Assembly (NCBI RefSeq): GCF_000203815.1
Contig: NW_004457639.1
Span: forward strand, 992,001 to 1,056,000
Direction: 5' to 3'
Origin: Cavenderia fasciculata
Taxonomy: Eukaryota; Evosea; Eumycetozoa; Acytosteliales; Cavenderiaceae
Length of the DNA: 64,000 nucleotides
A model generated the notes under the pieces. That model did no database searches and was not told where the DNA came from. It saw only the letters and a list, made by a program, of their open reading frames with translations. Position numbers and translations under genes: made by a program. The number at the start of each line of letters is the position of its first letter. Within the stretch, counting starts at the first letter, position 1. Shown piece after piece: positions 1-15,331 of the stretch.

Positions 1-1
1 C

Positions 2-502
2 TTTGATTTAATCAACAAAGATCATAGCCATCAAAATATGGCAAATGTCATTTTGGATCTAGTTCCATCCCAAGACAGATCAGATATTCTTTACTATGCA
101 ACAGATTTGACAGATGAACAATTGATGGCACTTTGGAGTGGTCCTTTATATTTGGGTACAAACTTGAAAAATTGGTTGTACGAACCATCTAAACATTTGA
201 AACATTTAAAGTACGATCAAAAGTTCTTTAATCATTTAGAAAGATTATATCGATTCTATCAAAACCATTCAAACATTTACAAAGTAGTTGAAGGATCTCC
301 TCCTGCTCAACTCGATGCAAATGATCCACCTCCATTGACCATCGAATATATTGGAATATGGAATCAATGTTTGGATAGTTATTATTACAACAATAGTGAT
401 GATACCATCACATTTGTACGTCGTTATACTCAACAAGAATATGATGATTTTATTAAATTGGCTACCTCTGTTGCTTTTGTTCCAAACAAACTTGTAAAAT
501 AA
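2..502 (+). CDS. 3' end of a tandem-family helical-repeat protein (copy 0, partial)
   Basis: The open frame enters from the left edge in phase (reading FDLINKD... before the first Met at 38) and ends at TAA 500-502, so only the last ~167 codons are present. The tail is nearly identical to the C-termini of the copies ending at 3107, 5714 and 8195, closing with VAFVPNKLVK. Compared with copy 1 it lacks about 16 residues just before HSHQN, a small in-frame deletion. The 3' flank up to the next start codon is almost identical to the flank at 3108-3214, so coding region and spacer were duplicated together. Function is not known to me; see the full-length copy at 610-3107. Confidence 0.8.
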   Translation, partial: FDLINKDHSHQNMANVILDLVPSQDRSDILYYATDLTDEQLMALWSGPLYLGTNLKNWLYEPSKHLKHLKYDQKFFNHLERLYRFYQNHSNIYKVVEGSPPAQLDANDPPPLTIEYIGIWNQCLDSYYYNNSDDTITFVRRYTQQEYDDFIKLATSVAFVPNKLVK

Positions 503-609
503 AATAAATAAATAATATTTTTTTTACCAAATTTCATCCTTCAAAAGGTCATCTCAAACCTGTTTATAAAAAAAGATAATAATAATAATATAAATACATA
601 TAGATTATA

Positions 610-3107
610 ATGGAAGATGCTAATCATCAAGAATCGTATACGGTTGCATCATCGTCATCATCATCAATATTCAAAGTTATATTGAATCAATTTTATCTTA
701 GAAGGCTGATATTCAATCATGTTAGTTCTATTCACAAACAGTTGGGTATTGAAGCTGTTAGATTATCATCTCTTCATACAATACTAGAATATATTCAATA
801 TGGTTTGAATGATCTATTCTTTAAACAAATAGATATACTTTGGAGTTTGATGTTTGCATCATCTGATGGTATTTATAGAGCAAATAATGATGTAAGTTAA
901 TAACAACTTTTGGAGTTCTCTAGTGTAGTTACTAATTTAGATTTATTCTTTCAAAGATTCTAATTAAAATGATAGCAACAACAATTGACTATCATAATCA
1001 TCAAGTATTGGAATACCTATTAAATAGAATCAAGAATGAAATGGGACCATTTCAAACAACGGTTATGATCGTGTACACTGGTTCTGAATACCAATTTGAA
1101 GTAGATTATCTATCTTTAAAAGTATATAATCTGTTGGTTGATGATAATGTATTCATAGATTCAAACCATTTATTACATAGAATGGCAAAGACTGCTGTAT
1201 CGTTGATTGGTGATGTCGATGGGATAAGAAACTTGTTCAAGAGATACAATCTTTCAAACCTCGATTATCTATTTAGCAATGATGAAAAGTTCAAGAAAAA
1301 GACAGATATCGAATTGATTGAACTGTTCAATGTTGTGGAAACTGTTAACAAATTTGGAGAGGATGATATTGTTTTGCCAGCCATTCTCCAAGACCGTCTC
1401 AAAGTCATCGAGCACTTGTCAATGAAACCAAAACCTCTTTTAGTAGGGGGAAACCCCTTTGAATGTCCTCCACAACTCTTTTCACCATACTCTTCCAAAT
1501 CGATTCGAGACAATGAGAGAAAGAAAGAAATCCACAAGATTATATTATTGTATTCGAATGGGTATGACGACTTTATTCAAGGAATTGACGACCAACGATT
1601 AATGGACAAGATTAAAGATGGAACAGATATTGAGTATCTACGATACATATCATCGCCCGAGACAACCACAGACTCTACAGATCATTTCAAGCAATTGGCT
1701 AAACGAAATTATTTATCATCTCGGTCACTGGAATCTGAATGTGCAGAAGAGGTTGTCTCATTGTTCTTGGATCATGCACGTATGGATAGTACTTTTGAAA
1801 TGAATATCGGTCATATCCAGGGGATTCCTCCAGTCCTTTGCTCGCGTCATTATATCGATCTCTTGTCTCTGCACGTTGGTTATGTTAGCTATGGTACCTG
1901 TAATATCGTCCGATCGGCACTCCAACATGCGACCACCACAGGAAACAATCTCTATGACCACCTCGACTATGTCCTCAACTCCAAGTTTTGTGAGAAACTC
2001 TACCTCGACGTAGCAGAAGGGGTTGCAGCGGTCATCGAGATGGGTGGTACCGATACCGATCGTTTGATCGAGCGACTGGCCACATTAACCAAAAGATCTT
2101 CAGGAAGGTGTCATTTCCCAATGAAATCGGTTCACAAGTACACACAACAAGATTACAAAGGACGTGATCAATTCATATCAGCAGTTAAAAGAATACTCGA
2201 CAAGATAGATTTCGATGAGCATTATGGTCAACCCATTTTCCGGTTTGGAAGTGAGAGTCAATTGATGATACTCGATCCAGCACTACTGGAAAAGATTATA
2301 ACACTTCAAAGGTTGGATGATGAATACAACTCTTGGTATCTCTATAATGCAGCCATGTCGGCAGACATTAAGCTCTACAAAAAGGTGCTTTCCCTATGCT
2401 CACCCAACACCTACCAACTAGTCTATCTCCTTTTATCAGTGGTCAATGCAGGTCACTATGAATTTGCAAAGAAATTAATCAACAGTTCATCGATTAACTT
2501 GAATAATGTGACACCTCAATCCTTAAAAGAGACAATGGATATTCTATTTAAATTATATTTTGATTTAATCAACAAAGATTCACAACAATCAAAGGCTATG
2601 GGTAGTGACATCAAGTCAATCGATGATCATAGCCATCAAAACATGGCAAATGTCATTTTGGATCTAGTTCCATCTCCTCATAGATCCCATATTCTTTACT
2701 ATGCAACAGATTTGACAGATGAACAATTGATGGTACTTTGGAGTCGTCCTTTATATTTGGGTACCAACCTTAAAAATTGGTTGTACGAACCATCAAAACA
2801 TCTCGAACTTTTAAAGTACGATCAAAAGTTCTTTAATCATTTAGAAAGATTATATCGATTCTATCAAAACCATTCAAACATTTACAAAGTAGCTGAAGGA
2901 TCTCCTCCTCTTCAACTCGATGCAAATGATCCACCTCCATTGACCATCGAATATATTGGAATTTGGAATCAATGTTTGGATAGTTATTACTACAACAATA
3001 GGGATGATACCAACACATTTGTACGTCGTTATACTCAACAGGAATATTATGATTTTATTAAATTGGCTACCTCTGTTGCTTTTGTTCCAAGCAAACTTGT
3101 AAAATAA
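610..3107 (+). CDS. Two-exon helical-repeat (ankyrin-like) family protein, copy 1, intact
   Basis: Exon 1 is 610-891 (94 codons), the intron is 892-956 (65 bp, GTAAGT...AAAG), and exon 2 is 957-3107. Both junctions are phase 0, giving ~810 aa. The protein opens with an acidic, Ser-rich stretch, then the family signature LRRLIFNHVSSIHKQLG, then many short amphipathic helices with repeated blocks such as HQVLEYLL and TDIEYLRYIS. These resemble the degenerate ankyrin-type repeats of large dictyostelid-specific families. I see no catalytic motif, signal peptide or membrane segment. It is the best preserved member of its sub-branch (copies 0-3). A role as an interaction scaffold is only an inference from the repeat architecture. 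The next copy starts 107 bp after this stop, leaving room for only a short promoter. Confidence 0.85.
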
Positions 3108-3214
3108 AATAAATAAATAATATTTTTTTTACCAAATTTCATCCTTCAAAAGGTCATCTCAAACCTGTTTATAAAAAAAGATAATAATAATAATATAAAT
3201 ACATATAGATTATA

Positions 3215-5714
3215 ATGGAAGATGCTAATCATCAAGAATCGTATACGGTTGCATCATCGTCATCATCATTATTCAAAGTTATATTGAATCAATCTTATCT
3301 TAGAAGACTGATATTCAATCATGTTAGTTCTATTCACAAACAGTTGGGTATTGAAGCTGTTAGATTATCATCTCTTCATACAATACTAGAATATATTCAA
3401 TATGGTTTGAATGATCTATTCTTTAAACAAATAGATATACTTTGGAGTTTGATGTTTGCATCATCTGATGGTATTTATTGAGCAAATAATGATGTAAGTT
3501 AATAACAACTTTTGGAGTTCTCTAGTGTAGTTACTAATTTAGATTTATTCTTTCAAATATTCTAATTAAAATGATAGCAACAACAATTGACTATCATAAT
3601 CATCAAGTATTGGAATACCTATTAAATAGAATCAAGAATGAGATCGGACCATTCAAACTATGGTTACTATCGTATACACTCGTCTTCAACAATACCGAAT
3701 CGAGTATCTATCTTTAAAAGTATATAATCTGTTGGTTGATGACAATGTGTTCATAGATTCAAACCATTTATTACATAGAATGGCAAAGACTGCTGTATCG
3801 TTGATTGGTGATGTCGATGGGATAAGAAACTTGTTCAGGAGATATGATCTTTCAAATCTTCATTCTTTATTTAAAAAGAATGATCATTTACCAGCGATTA
3901 AATACTTGTACAAGAAAAAGACAGATATCGAATTGATTGAACTGTCCGATGTTGTGGAAACTGTTAACAAATTTGGAGAGGATGATATTGTTTTGCCAAC
4001 CATTCTCCAAGACCGTCTCAAAGTCATTGAGCACTTTGTTATGAAACCAAAACCTCTTATCGTAGGGAGAACCCCCTTTGAATGTTCTCCACAACTCTTT
4101 TCACCATACTCTTCCAAATCGATTCGAGACAATGAGAGAAAGAAAGAAATACACAAGATTATATTATCGTATTCGAATGGGTATGATAACTTGGTTCAAG
4201 GACTTGACGACCAAGGATTGATGGACAAGATTAGAGATGGAGCAGATATTGAGTATCTAAGATACATATCATCACTCGAGACAACTGATGCCACAGATTT
4301 CAAGCTATTGGCTGGAGGTTGGGATATAGATCCGTCACTGGACTCTGATTGTGCAGAGGAGATTATCTCGTTGTTCTTGGACTATGCAAGTTTGGAGAGT
4401 ACTTTTAAAATTGGTATCAGACAAATCAAGAGGTTTCCTCCAGTACTTTGCTCGCGTCATTATATCGATCTCTTGTCTCTTCACGTTGGTTATCGTAACT
4501 ATAGCATCCGTGATATCGTCCGAGCAACACTCCAACATGCTACCAACACAGGAAAAGGTCTCTATGACCACCTAGATTATGTCCTCAACTCCAAGTTTTG
4601 TAGAAATATTTCCCTCGATTTAGGAGAGTCGGTTGCAGCTGTCGTCGAGATGGGTGGCATAGATACTGATCGTTTGATCGAGCGACTGGTCACATATGCC
4701 AAACACTTTTCTGGAAGGAGTCAATTTCCAATGGAGTCGGTTCACAAGTACACACTAAAAGATTACAAACTACGCGATCAATTCATATCGGCTGTTAAAA
4801 GAATACTCGACAAGATAGATTTCGATGAACATTATGGTCAACCTATTTTCCGGTTTGGAAGTGAGAGTCAATTGATGATTCTAGATCCAGCACTACTGGA
4901 AAAGATAATAACACTTCAAAGTTTTGGATCGGAATACTCCTACTGGTACCTCTATAATGCAGCCATGTCTGAAGACATTAAGCTCTACAAAAAGGTGCTT
5001 TCCCTATGCTCACCCAACACCTACCAACTAGTCAATCTCCTTTTATCAGTGGTCAATGCAGGTCACTATGAATTTGCAAAGAAGATTATCAACAATTCAT
5101 CGATAAACTTGAATATTGTGACACCTAAATTATTGAAACAGTTAATGAATATACTATTTCCATTATATTTTGATTTAATCAACAAAGATTCACAACAAGC
5201 AAAGGCTATGGGTAGTGACATCAAGTCAATCGATGATCATAGCCATCTAAACATGGCAAATTTCATTTTGGATCTAGTTCCATCTCCTCATAGATCCCAT
5301 ATTCTTTACTATGCAACAGATTTGACAGATGAACAATTTATGGCACTTTGGAGTGGTTCCTTATATTTGGGTACAAACCTTAAAAATTGGTTGTACGAAC
5401 CATCAAAACATCTCAAGAATTTTAAATACGATCAAAAGTTCTTTAATCATTTAGAAAGATTATATCGATTCTATCAAAACCATTCAAACATTTACAAGGA
5501 AGTTGAAGGACCTCCTCTTCAACTCGATGCAAATGATCCACCTCCATTGACCATCGAATATATTGGAATTTGGAATCAATGTTTGGATAGTTATTATTAC
5601 AACAATAATGATGATACCAACACATTTGTACGTCGTTATACTCAACAAGAATATGATGATTTTATTAAATTGGCTACCTCTGTTGCTTTTGTTCCAAACA
5701 AACTTGTAAAATAA
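3215..5714 (+). pseudogene. Tandem-family copy 2, disabled by three changes
   Basis: This copy aligns along its whole length with copy 1 but cannot be read as the same gene. In exon 1 an Arg codon has become TGA (3479-3481), four codons before the donor. The acceptor AAAG of copy 1 is AAAT here (about 3558), removing the AG. A T is missing in the run near 3651, shifting the frame shortly after the exon 2 start. From 3660 to 5714 a 684-codon frame remains open and close to copy 1, including the terminal VAFVPNKLVK. Inactivation must therefore be recent, or the long frame is used alone from an internal start. Promoter and 5' flank are almost identical to those of copy 1. Confidence 0.75.
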
Positions 5715-5809
5715 AATAAATAAATAAATTTATTTTTTTTATTCCATTCCCTTCACACCACCTTTAGCGATTAATGGTTTGAAAAAAAGAGGTAATTCTA
5801 GGATAGATA

Positions 5810-8195
5810 ATGGAAGATGTTAATGATAGAGAAAAGAAAAAGACTAAAGTTGGTCTCTCTAATGATCATGAAGAATCATATGCAGTTGCATCATCATCGT
5901 CGTCGTCATTCAAAGCTATATTGAATCAATCTTATCTTAGAAGACTGATATTCAATCATGTTAGTGATCTATTCTTTAAAAACAAATAGATAAACTTTGG
6001 GGAATGATGTTTTCATCGTCTGATGGCATATATAGAGCAAACAATGATGTAAGTAACGATATTGTTAAAGTTATTTTTGCAATTTAATATTTATTTATTC
6101 TTTCTAAAAGATTCTTCCCAAAATGATAGCAACAACAATTGACTATAATAATCATCAAGTATTGGAATACCTATTAAATAGAATCAAGAATGAGATCGGA
6201 CCATTTCAAACTATGGTTACGATCGTGTACACTGGTTCTGAATACCGAATCGAGTATCTATCTTTAAAAGTATATAATCTGTTGGTTGATGATAATGTAT
6301 TCATAGATTCAAACCATTTATTACATAGAATGGCAAAGACTGCTGTATCGTTGATTGGTGATGTCGATGGGATAAGAAACTTGTTCAAGAGATACAATCT
6401 TTCAAACCTCGATTATCTATTTCGCAATGATGAAAAGGTACCAGCAATCAAAGATTTATTCAAGAAAAAGACAGATTGAACTGTGAAATGTTGTGGCTAC
6501 TGTCAACAAGAGGATGGTGGTTAACAAAAATGGATGGAATCAATACGATATTGTTTTATCAGCGTTTCTCCAAGACCGTCTCAAAATCATCGAGCATTTG
6601 AAAACAAAACCTCTTACCGTCCCGAAAACATCACCGAATATTCTCCACAACTCTTTTCAACGAATCATGCGACCACAACTAAACAGATAAAAGACAATGA
6701 AAGAAAGAAAGAAGTACACAGGATCATATTATTGTATTCGGATGGGTATGACGACTTTATTCAAGGACTTGACGACCAACGATTGATGGAAAAGATCAGT
6801 GATGGAACAGATATTGAGTAAAGATATACTATCTCGGTCACTGGGATCTGAGTGTGCAGAAGAGGCTGTCTCATTGTTCTTTGTTCTTGGACTATGCACG
6901 ACGTCTGGACAGTACTATTAAAATCAATATCAGACAAACCAAAAAGTTTCCTCCAGTCCTTTGCTCACGTCATTATATCGAACTCTTGTCTCTGCACATT
7001 AATTATGTTAGCTATGGTACCACTGATATCGTCAGAACTACACTCCCACCTAGATTATGTCCTCAACTCCAAGTTTTGTAATGATCTCTACCTCGATTTA
7101 GGAGAGTCGGTTGCAGCGGTTGTCGAGATGGGTGGCATCGATACTGATCGTTTGATCGAGAGACTGGTCACCTATGCCAAACAATTTACAGGAAAGTGTC
7201 ATTTCCGATTGGAGTCGGTTCACAAGTACACACAACACGATTACCAAGGACGTGATCAATTCATATCTGCAGTAAAAAGAATACTCGACAAGATAGATTT
7301 GAATTATTATGGTCAACCCATTTTCCGTTTTGAAAGAAAAAACATATGGATACTCGATCCAGCACTATTAGAAAAGATTTCGACCGTGGGGTTTCGTTAC
7401 TACTACTACTTCCTCTTTAGTGCTGCCATGTCTACCGATATTAAACTCTACAAAAAGGTGCTTGATATGTGCACTCCTCGCACCTACGATCTGATCAAAA
7501 TCCTTTGTTTGGTGGTCCGTGCCGGCCACTATCAATTTGCAAGGCAATTCATCAACACTTCATCGATAAACACCAATCTCATGACACCGAAATACTTGAA
7601 AAAGTCAATGAATATTCTATTTAAATTATACTTTGATTTAATCAACAAAGATCTCCAACAGTCACAAGTAGAGGTTATCGAGGGTAGTGACAACGATACT
7701 ATCAAGTCAGGCGATGATCATAGCCATCAAAGCATAGCAAATGTAATTTTGGATCTATTACCATCGCAATACCAATCCCATATTCTTTACTATGCAACAG
7801 ATTTGACAGATAATCAATTGATGGCACTTTGGAGTGGTCCTTTATATTTGGGTACCAACCTTAAAAATTGGTTGTACGAACCATCTAAACATCTCAAGCT
7901 TTTAAAGTACGATCAAAAGTTCTTTAATCATTTAGAAAGATTATATCGATTCTATCAAAACCATTCAAACATTTACAAAGTAGTTGAAGGACCTCCTCCT
8001 CTTCAACTCGATGCAAATGATCCACCTCCATTGACCATAGAATATATTGAAATATGGAGTCAATGTTTGGATAGTTATTACTACAACAATAATGATACCA
8101 ACGCATTTGTAAGTCGTTATACTCAACAAGAATATAACAAATTTATTAAATTGGCTACTTCTGTTGCTTTTGTTCCAAACAAACTTGTAAAATAA
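5810..8195 (+). pseudogene. Tandem-family copy 3, heavily decayed
   Basis: Exon 1 starts at ATG 5810 with a different N-terminal leader (MEDVNDREKKK) but has lost an internal block after IFNHVS and reaches a stop near 5988. Exon 2 (ATG 6123) stops at 6479 where the KTDIELIEL segment of the intact copies is deleted. Further shifts follow between 6490 and 6850. From about 6852 to 8195 the frame is again open for 447 codons and matches the C-terminal half of copies 1 and 2. The decay is concentrated in the 5' half while the 3' half stays well conserved. That suggests either recent conversion from a neighbour or staged loss. Confidence 0.75.
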
Positions 8196-8313
8196 AATAA
8201 ATAAAAAATAATTTTTTTTTGAACGACCAAGTGGAGGTGTGAACTTGCATTATTTATTCTCACATATTGTAGATAGATAGAAATAGATATACATATAATA
8301 TATTAGATAGATA

Positions 8314-10884
8314 ATGGAAGATGTAAACAATGATAGAGAAGATAAAAAGAGTCAACGACTAGGAATGTCAAATCAATTATTCTCAAGAATACTGAATCAA
8401 ACGTATCTTAGAAGTTTAATATTCAATCATGTTAGTTCTATTCACAAACAGTTGGGTATTAAAACTACGAGAATAACATCTACATTTATACCTCTACAGT
8501 ATATTCAATATGGTTTGAATGATCTATTCTTTAAACATATCGATTTACTTTGGAGTTTGATGTTTGCATCATCTAATGGTGTATATAGAAATGATCATGC
8601 TGATGTATGTATTAGATCAACTAATAGTTAATTCAAAATATCTATTAATACGTATATATTAACAATTCACATCTCTTATTTCATCTTAAAGAAACTATAT
8701 AATTTAATGACATCGGCAATTCATTATAATAATCATCAAGTATTGGAATACCTATTAAATAGAATCAAGAACGAGATTGGACCATTTCAATCAACAACCA
8801 TTACAATTAAATTTGATCGTGTATCAGAATCTAAAAAGATACGTTGTCTTAGTTTAAGGATATTCAAGTTATTGTCAGATGATAATATATTGATTGAATC
8901 GGATATATTAATACATCGGATGGCAAAGACTGCAATCATTGTGATTGGTGATGTAGATGTAATTAGAAATTGGTTCAATAGATATAATCTTTCAAACCTC
9001 AAGAATCTATTTACAATGTATCCTTCAAAAGTGAATGGTATACCAAAACTAAAAGATTTATTCAACAAAAAGACAGATACCGAATTGATCGAACTATACA
9101 ATGTTGTTTCGACTGTCAACAAGAAGATGAATAAAAGAAGTAGAATGGAGATGATAATGCAAGCATTGGTTCAAGACCGTATCAAAGTAATCGAACATAT
9201 CATTAATGATGGAAAAGATAAGAAATGGAAAAGAGCTCTTGCTCCACTCTTCTTCTCAAACTCACCATCCTCAAGTAAAAAGTACGAGAGAATGAAAGCT
9301 ATTATATTCTACGACCACAAATTCAATTTTAAATACGATTATGATGATGACCAAGAAAGATTGTTGGAAAAGATAGCAGATGGAACAGATATCGAATATC
9401 TACGATACATATCATCACCACAAGTATCGACACCTGCCGATTTCAAAGTATGTGTATCACGTTGGAATTTTTCAGGGTCACTGAAATCTGGATGCGAACA
9501 AGTAGTATCATTTTTATTGGAGAGTGTTCCAAAGGAGGGTATCTCTCAACTCGACTTCCATACCGTCTATTTGGTACACCGAGTATTTTGTACGCGTCAT
9601 TATATCGATCTCTTGTCAGCACACGTCCGTGGTAACTTTATTATCACATCCAATATCATCCAATCAACACTCTTACAAGCACCAAAAGGAAAAGAGTATG
9701 CAGAACTAGACTATGTACTCAATTCAAAGTTTGGTGAAAAATGTCACATCAATATTGCAGAATCTGTTGGATTCATCATTGACAAGTATCGAGGTGACAA
9801 TGATATGTTGGAGAGGTTAATAGAACATGCTCGAAAATTCCCTTGGCACTGTCGATTCCCATTCGGGTCGATTGACAAGTACACAATAGAAGATTACCCA
9901 CAACGTAATCAATTCATATCAATCATTGAAAAGGTACTTGCACAAGTTCCATTTACACAATCTCAATTCAAAGAGACTACCAGACAAGAAGAACCCATTT
10001 TATATGTACGTAAAAAGAATATCAAGCGTATCCTCATTCCATCACTTCTCAAAAAAATATCAAACGGTTCAAACTTTTGTCTAGAAGTACTTGACAATAC
10101 AAACATGTATATCTATAGACAAATGTTCAGGATCATCTATGGTGCCAAGATTAAAGTCGATAGTGTCAATACATATGATCGTGTCACTATTCTTTGTTTA
10201 TTGGTCGGTGGAGGGTACCATCGACAGGCACAAGAATTTATAGTTGAATACTTGGACTTGGTGACTATCGATGATGACAATAATGATCAAGTGCAACAAA
10301 TATATGGTATTTTATATCAAATATCTCTTCACTTGATCAAGAAGAAACAGTCACAACAACAAGTAAAGGAAACAATAATGGAGGAGGATGATATAAGTTA
10401 CGCAATGGAAATTGAACATATTGACCAACAAGTGGACTATCAAGAATTAGCCGATCAAATTTTAGATCTCATGCCACTTGAATACCAACCAGATATTCTC
10501 TTTTATGCAAAGGATTTGACAGACGAGCAATTTATACCACTTTGGGAACGATTCTATTTGGATTCAAACCTTGAAGATTGGTTGGACCATTCCTCACACC
10601 CTATGTTTTTCCAATACGATCAAACATTCTTTAATCATCTTGAAAGATTGTATCGACTCTATCAACAAGAATATGGAATCGATGAAAAAATGGATGCACC
10701 TCCTTTGGTTTTTAAATATTTTAAAATATGGAATCAATGTTTAGATAATTATTATTACAACTTTGATGATGATGATAATAACACCAACACAATTGTAAAT
10801 CGGTATACTAAAAAAGAATATGATGATTTTATGGATTGGGTAACTCCATTGGGTTTCATACCTTCAAAACTTATTTCAAAATAA
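8314..10884 (+). CDS. Two-exon helical-repeat family protein, copy 4, intact
   Basis: Exon 1 is 8314-8604 (97 codons), the intron is 8605-8691 (87 bp, GTATGT...AAAG), and exon 2 is 8692-10884. Both junctions are phase 0, giving ~827 aa. With copy 5 it forms a second sub-branch: charged leader MEDVNNDRED, then LRSLIFNHVSSIHKQLG and IQYGLNDLFFKHIDLLWSLM. The repeats follow (HQVLEYLL, TDIEYLRYIS) and the protein ends IPSKLISK. It is clearly diverged from copies 1-3 over most of exon 2, but short blocks of exon 1 and the first 40-odd bases of exon 2 are identical at nucleotide level. No enzyme signature is visible. Function unknown; scaffold-like by architecture only. Confidence 0.85.
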
Positions 10885-11014
10885 ATGCAAACCAAAAAAG
10901 GAAATTTCATTTTTGAAAATTAGAGAAGTTTTCATTGCACACAAGCAGTTCACTATCATTCATATTAATACAAAGATATAAACAGATAGGATAGAGATAT
11001 ATTAGATAGATATA

Positions 11015-13555
11015 ATGGAAGATGTAAACAACTATGATAGAGATAATAAAAAGATTAAAAGACGACTACTATCAAATCAATCTTTATTCTCAAGAATATT
11101 GAATCAAACGTATCTTAGAAAACTGATATTCAATCATGTTAGTTCTATTCACAAACAGTTGAATATTAAAGTTGTTAGATTATCATCTCTCTTTTTACCT
11201 ATACAATACATTCAATATGGTTTGAATGATCTATTCTTTAAACATATAGATTTACTTTGGAGTTTGATGTTTGCATCATCTAATGGTGTATATAGAAATG
11301 ATCATGCTGATGTATGTATTAGATAATAATAGTATTCATTTTAAAATATTAGATATTAGTATTATTAACAATAAGTTAACTTATTTTATTTCTAAAAGAA
11401 ACTAACTAGAATAATGTCAACAGCAATTCATTATAATAATCATCAAGTATTGGAATACCTATTAAATAGAATCAAGAATGAAATGGATGAATTTAAATCG
11501 ACACCCATTACAATCTACTTTGATTACGCTAAAGAATCAACTAATGAAAAGATACATTGTCTTGGTTTAAAGATATTCAAGTTATTGTCAGATGATAATA
11601 TATTGATTGAATCGGATATATTAATACATCGGATGGCAAAGACTGCAATCATTGTGATTGGTGATGTTGATGTAATTAGAAATTGGTTCAAGAGATACAA
11701 TCTTTCAGACCTCAAGAATCTATTTACAATGTACCCAACAACAAAAGCCAAAGGTATACCAACACTCTTTGATTTAATCAACAAAAAGACAGATATCGAA
11801 TTGATCGAACTATACAATGTTGTGAAAATTGTCAACAAGAAGATGGATAAAAGGAGTAGAATGGAGATTATCTTGCAAGCATTGGTGCAAGACCGTATCA
11901 AAGTAATCATGCATATCATTAATGATGGAAAAGCCAAGAAATGGAAAAGACCTCTTGATGCACTTCTCTTTTCACCATACTCTTCCAAAAAGACACAAGA
12001 TTATGAGAGAATGAGAGCTCTCAAATTCTACGGCATCAAATTCTGTTGGAAATACGACTATGTCGACCAAGAAGGATTGACGCACAAGATTAACAATGGA
12101 ACAGATATTGACTATCTACGATACATTACATCGCCACAAGTATCGACACCTGCCGATTTCAAAGTACATGTCTCACGTTGGAATTTTGCAAAGTCACTGG
12201 AATCTGGATGCCAAGAAGCAGTCTCGTTTATACTAGATTGTGTGCAAAAGGATAGTACAATTCGAATCGACTGCATTGCCACCGTGTTTTTTAATCCAAT
12301 ATTTTGCTCACGTCATTATATCGATCTCTTGTCAGCACACGTCATCAATTCTGGTTCATATCACCCATCAAATCTCGTACAATCAACACTCTTACAAGCA
12401 CCAAAAGGAAAAGAGTATGCAGAACTAGACTACCTTCTCAAATCAAAGTTTGCTCAAAAATGTCACATTGATTTTGCAGGCTCTGTTGGATTCATCATTG
12501 ACAAGTATGGTGGTGACAATGATTTGTTGGAGAGACTGGTGGCACATGCTGAAGGATTTCCAAAAAAGTGTGGATTCCCATTCGAATCGGTTGAAAGGTA
12601 CACAGAGCAAGATTACCCTGGACGTGATCAATTCATATCAATCGTTGAAAAGGCACTTGCACAATCACCTTTTTTAAAATCGGAATTCAAACAGAGGGAC
12701 AGAATAGATGAACCCATTTTATATGTACCCAAACATAATATCGAGCGCGTCCTCATTCCATCACTTCTCAAAAAGATTATCAACCAATATTGTCGATTTA
12801 GTCTCCAAGCCATTGACAATTCAAGCATGAGACTATGTAGACATATGTTTCAGTTCATCTATGGCGCCCCGATCAAATTCGATAGTATCAATCCATATGA
12901 TCGTGTCACGATCCTTTGTTTAATGGTCGGTGCCGGTTACTATCGATTTGCAAAAGAATTTATCTTACACTTGAACATGGCGATTATTGCAATGGGTAAC
13001 AAAATGGAACAATCAATCGATATTTTAATTCAATTATCCCTCCACTTGATCAAGAAACCGTCACAACAACAAGCACTGGAGGATAGTGATATTAACATGC
13101 CAATTGACCAACAAGTCGACTATCAAGAATTGGCAGATCAAATTTTAAATCTCATACCAGTTGAATACCAACCAGATATTCTCTACCATGCAAAAGATTT
13201 GACAGACCTACAATTAATACCACTTTGGGAACGATTCTATTTGGATTCAAACCTTGAAGGTTGGTTGGACCACCATTCCTCACACCCTATGTTTTTAAAG
13301 TACGATCAAACATTCTTTAATCATCTTGAAAGATTGTATCGACTCTATCAAGAATATGGAAAGGATCAAAAAATGGATCCACCACCTTTGGTTATAACAT
13401 ATTTTAAAATATGGAATCAATGTTTGGATAAATATTATTACACCTTAAATGACGAAAGCAACACAATTGTCCGTCGTTATACTCAACAAGAATATGATGA
13501 TTTTATCGATTTGGCAACATCAACTGGTTTCATTCCTTTAAAACTTATAAAATAA
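11015..13555 (+). CDS. Two-exon helical-repeat family protein, copy 5, intact
   Basis: Exon 1 is 11015-11311 (99 codons), the intron is 11312-11398 (87 bp, GTATGT...AAAG), and exon 2 is 11399-13555. Both junctions are phase 0, giving ~817 aa. It is the closest partner of copy 4: same intron length, same leader type (MEDVNNYDRDNKK) and same end (FIPLKLIK). It is the last member of the array, and its stop lies only ~50 bp from the stop of the convergent minus-strand gene at 13608. The shared 3' space is little more than an A/T-rich strip. No signal peptide, membrane helix or catalytic motif was seen. Confidence 0.85.
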
Positions 13556-13607
13556 TAAAAAAAAAAGACAAAATATCTTATTATTTTCTGATTTATAATT
13601 GTTATAA

Positions 13608-15331
<1,724 letters not shown>

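Larger units (their letters stand above)
2..13555 (+). repeat. Tandem gene array, ~2.4-2.7 kb unit, about six copies
   Basis: All members lie head to tail on the plus strand with starts at 610, 3215, 5810, 8314 and 11015, plus a truncated copy at the left edge. Each unit carries promoter, exon 1, a 65-87 bp phase-0 intron and a long exon 2. The spacer 503-609 recurs almost unchanged at 3108-3214, marking a ~2.6 kb duplication unit. Two sub-branches can be told apart: copies 0-3, and copies 4-5. Confidence 0.85.
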
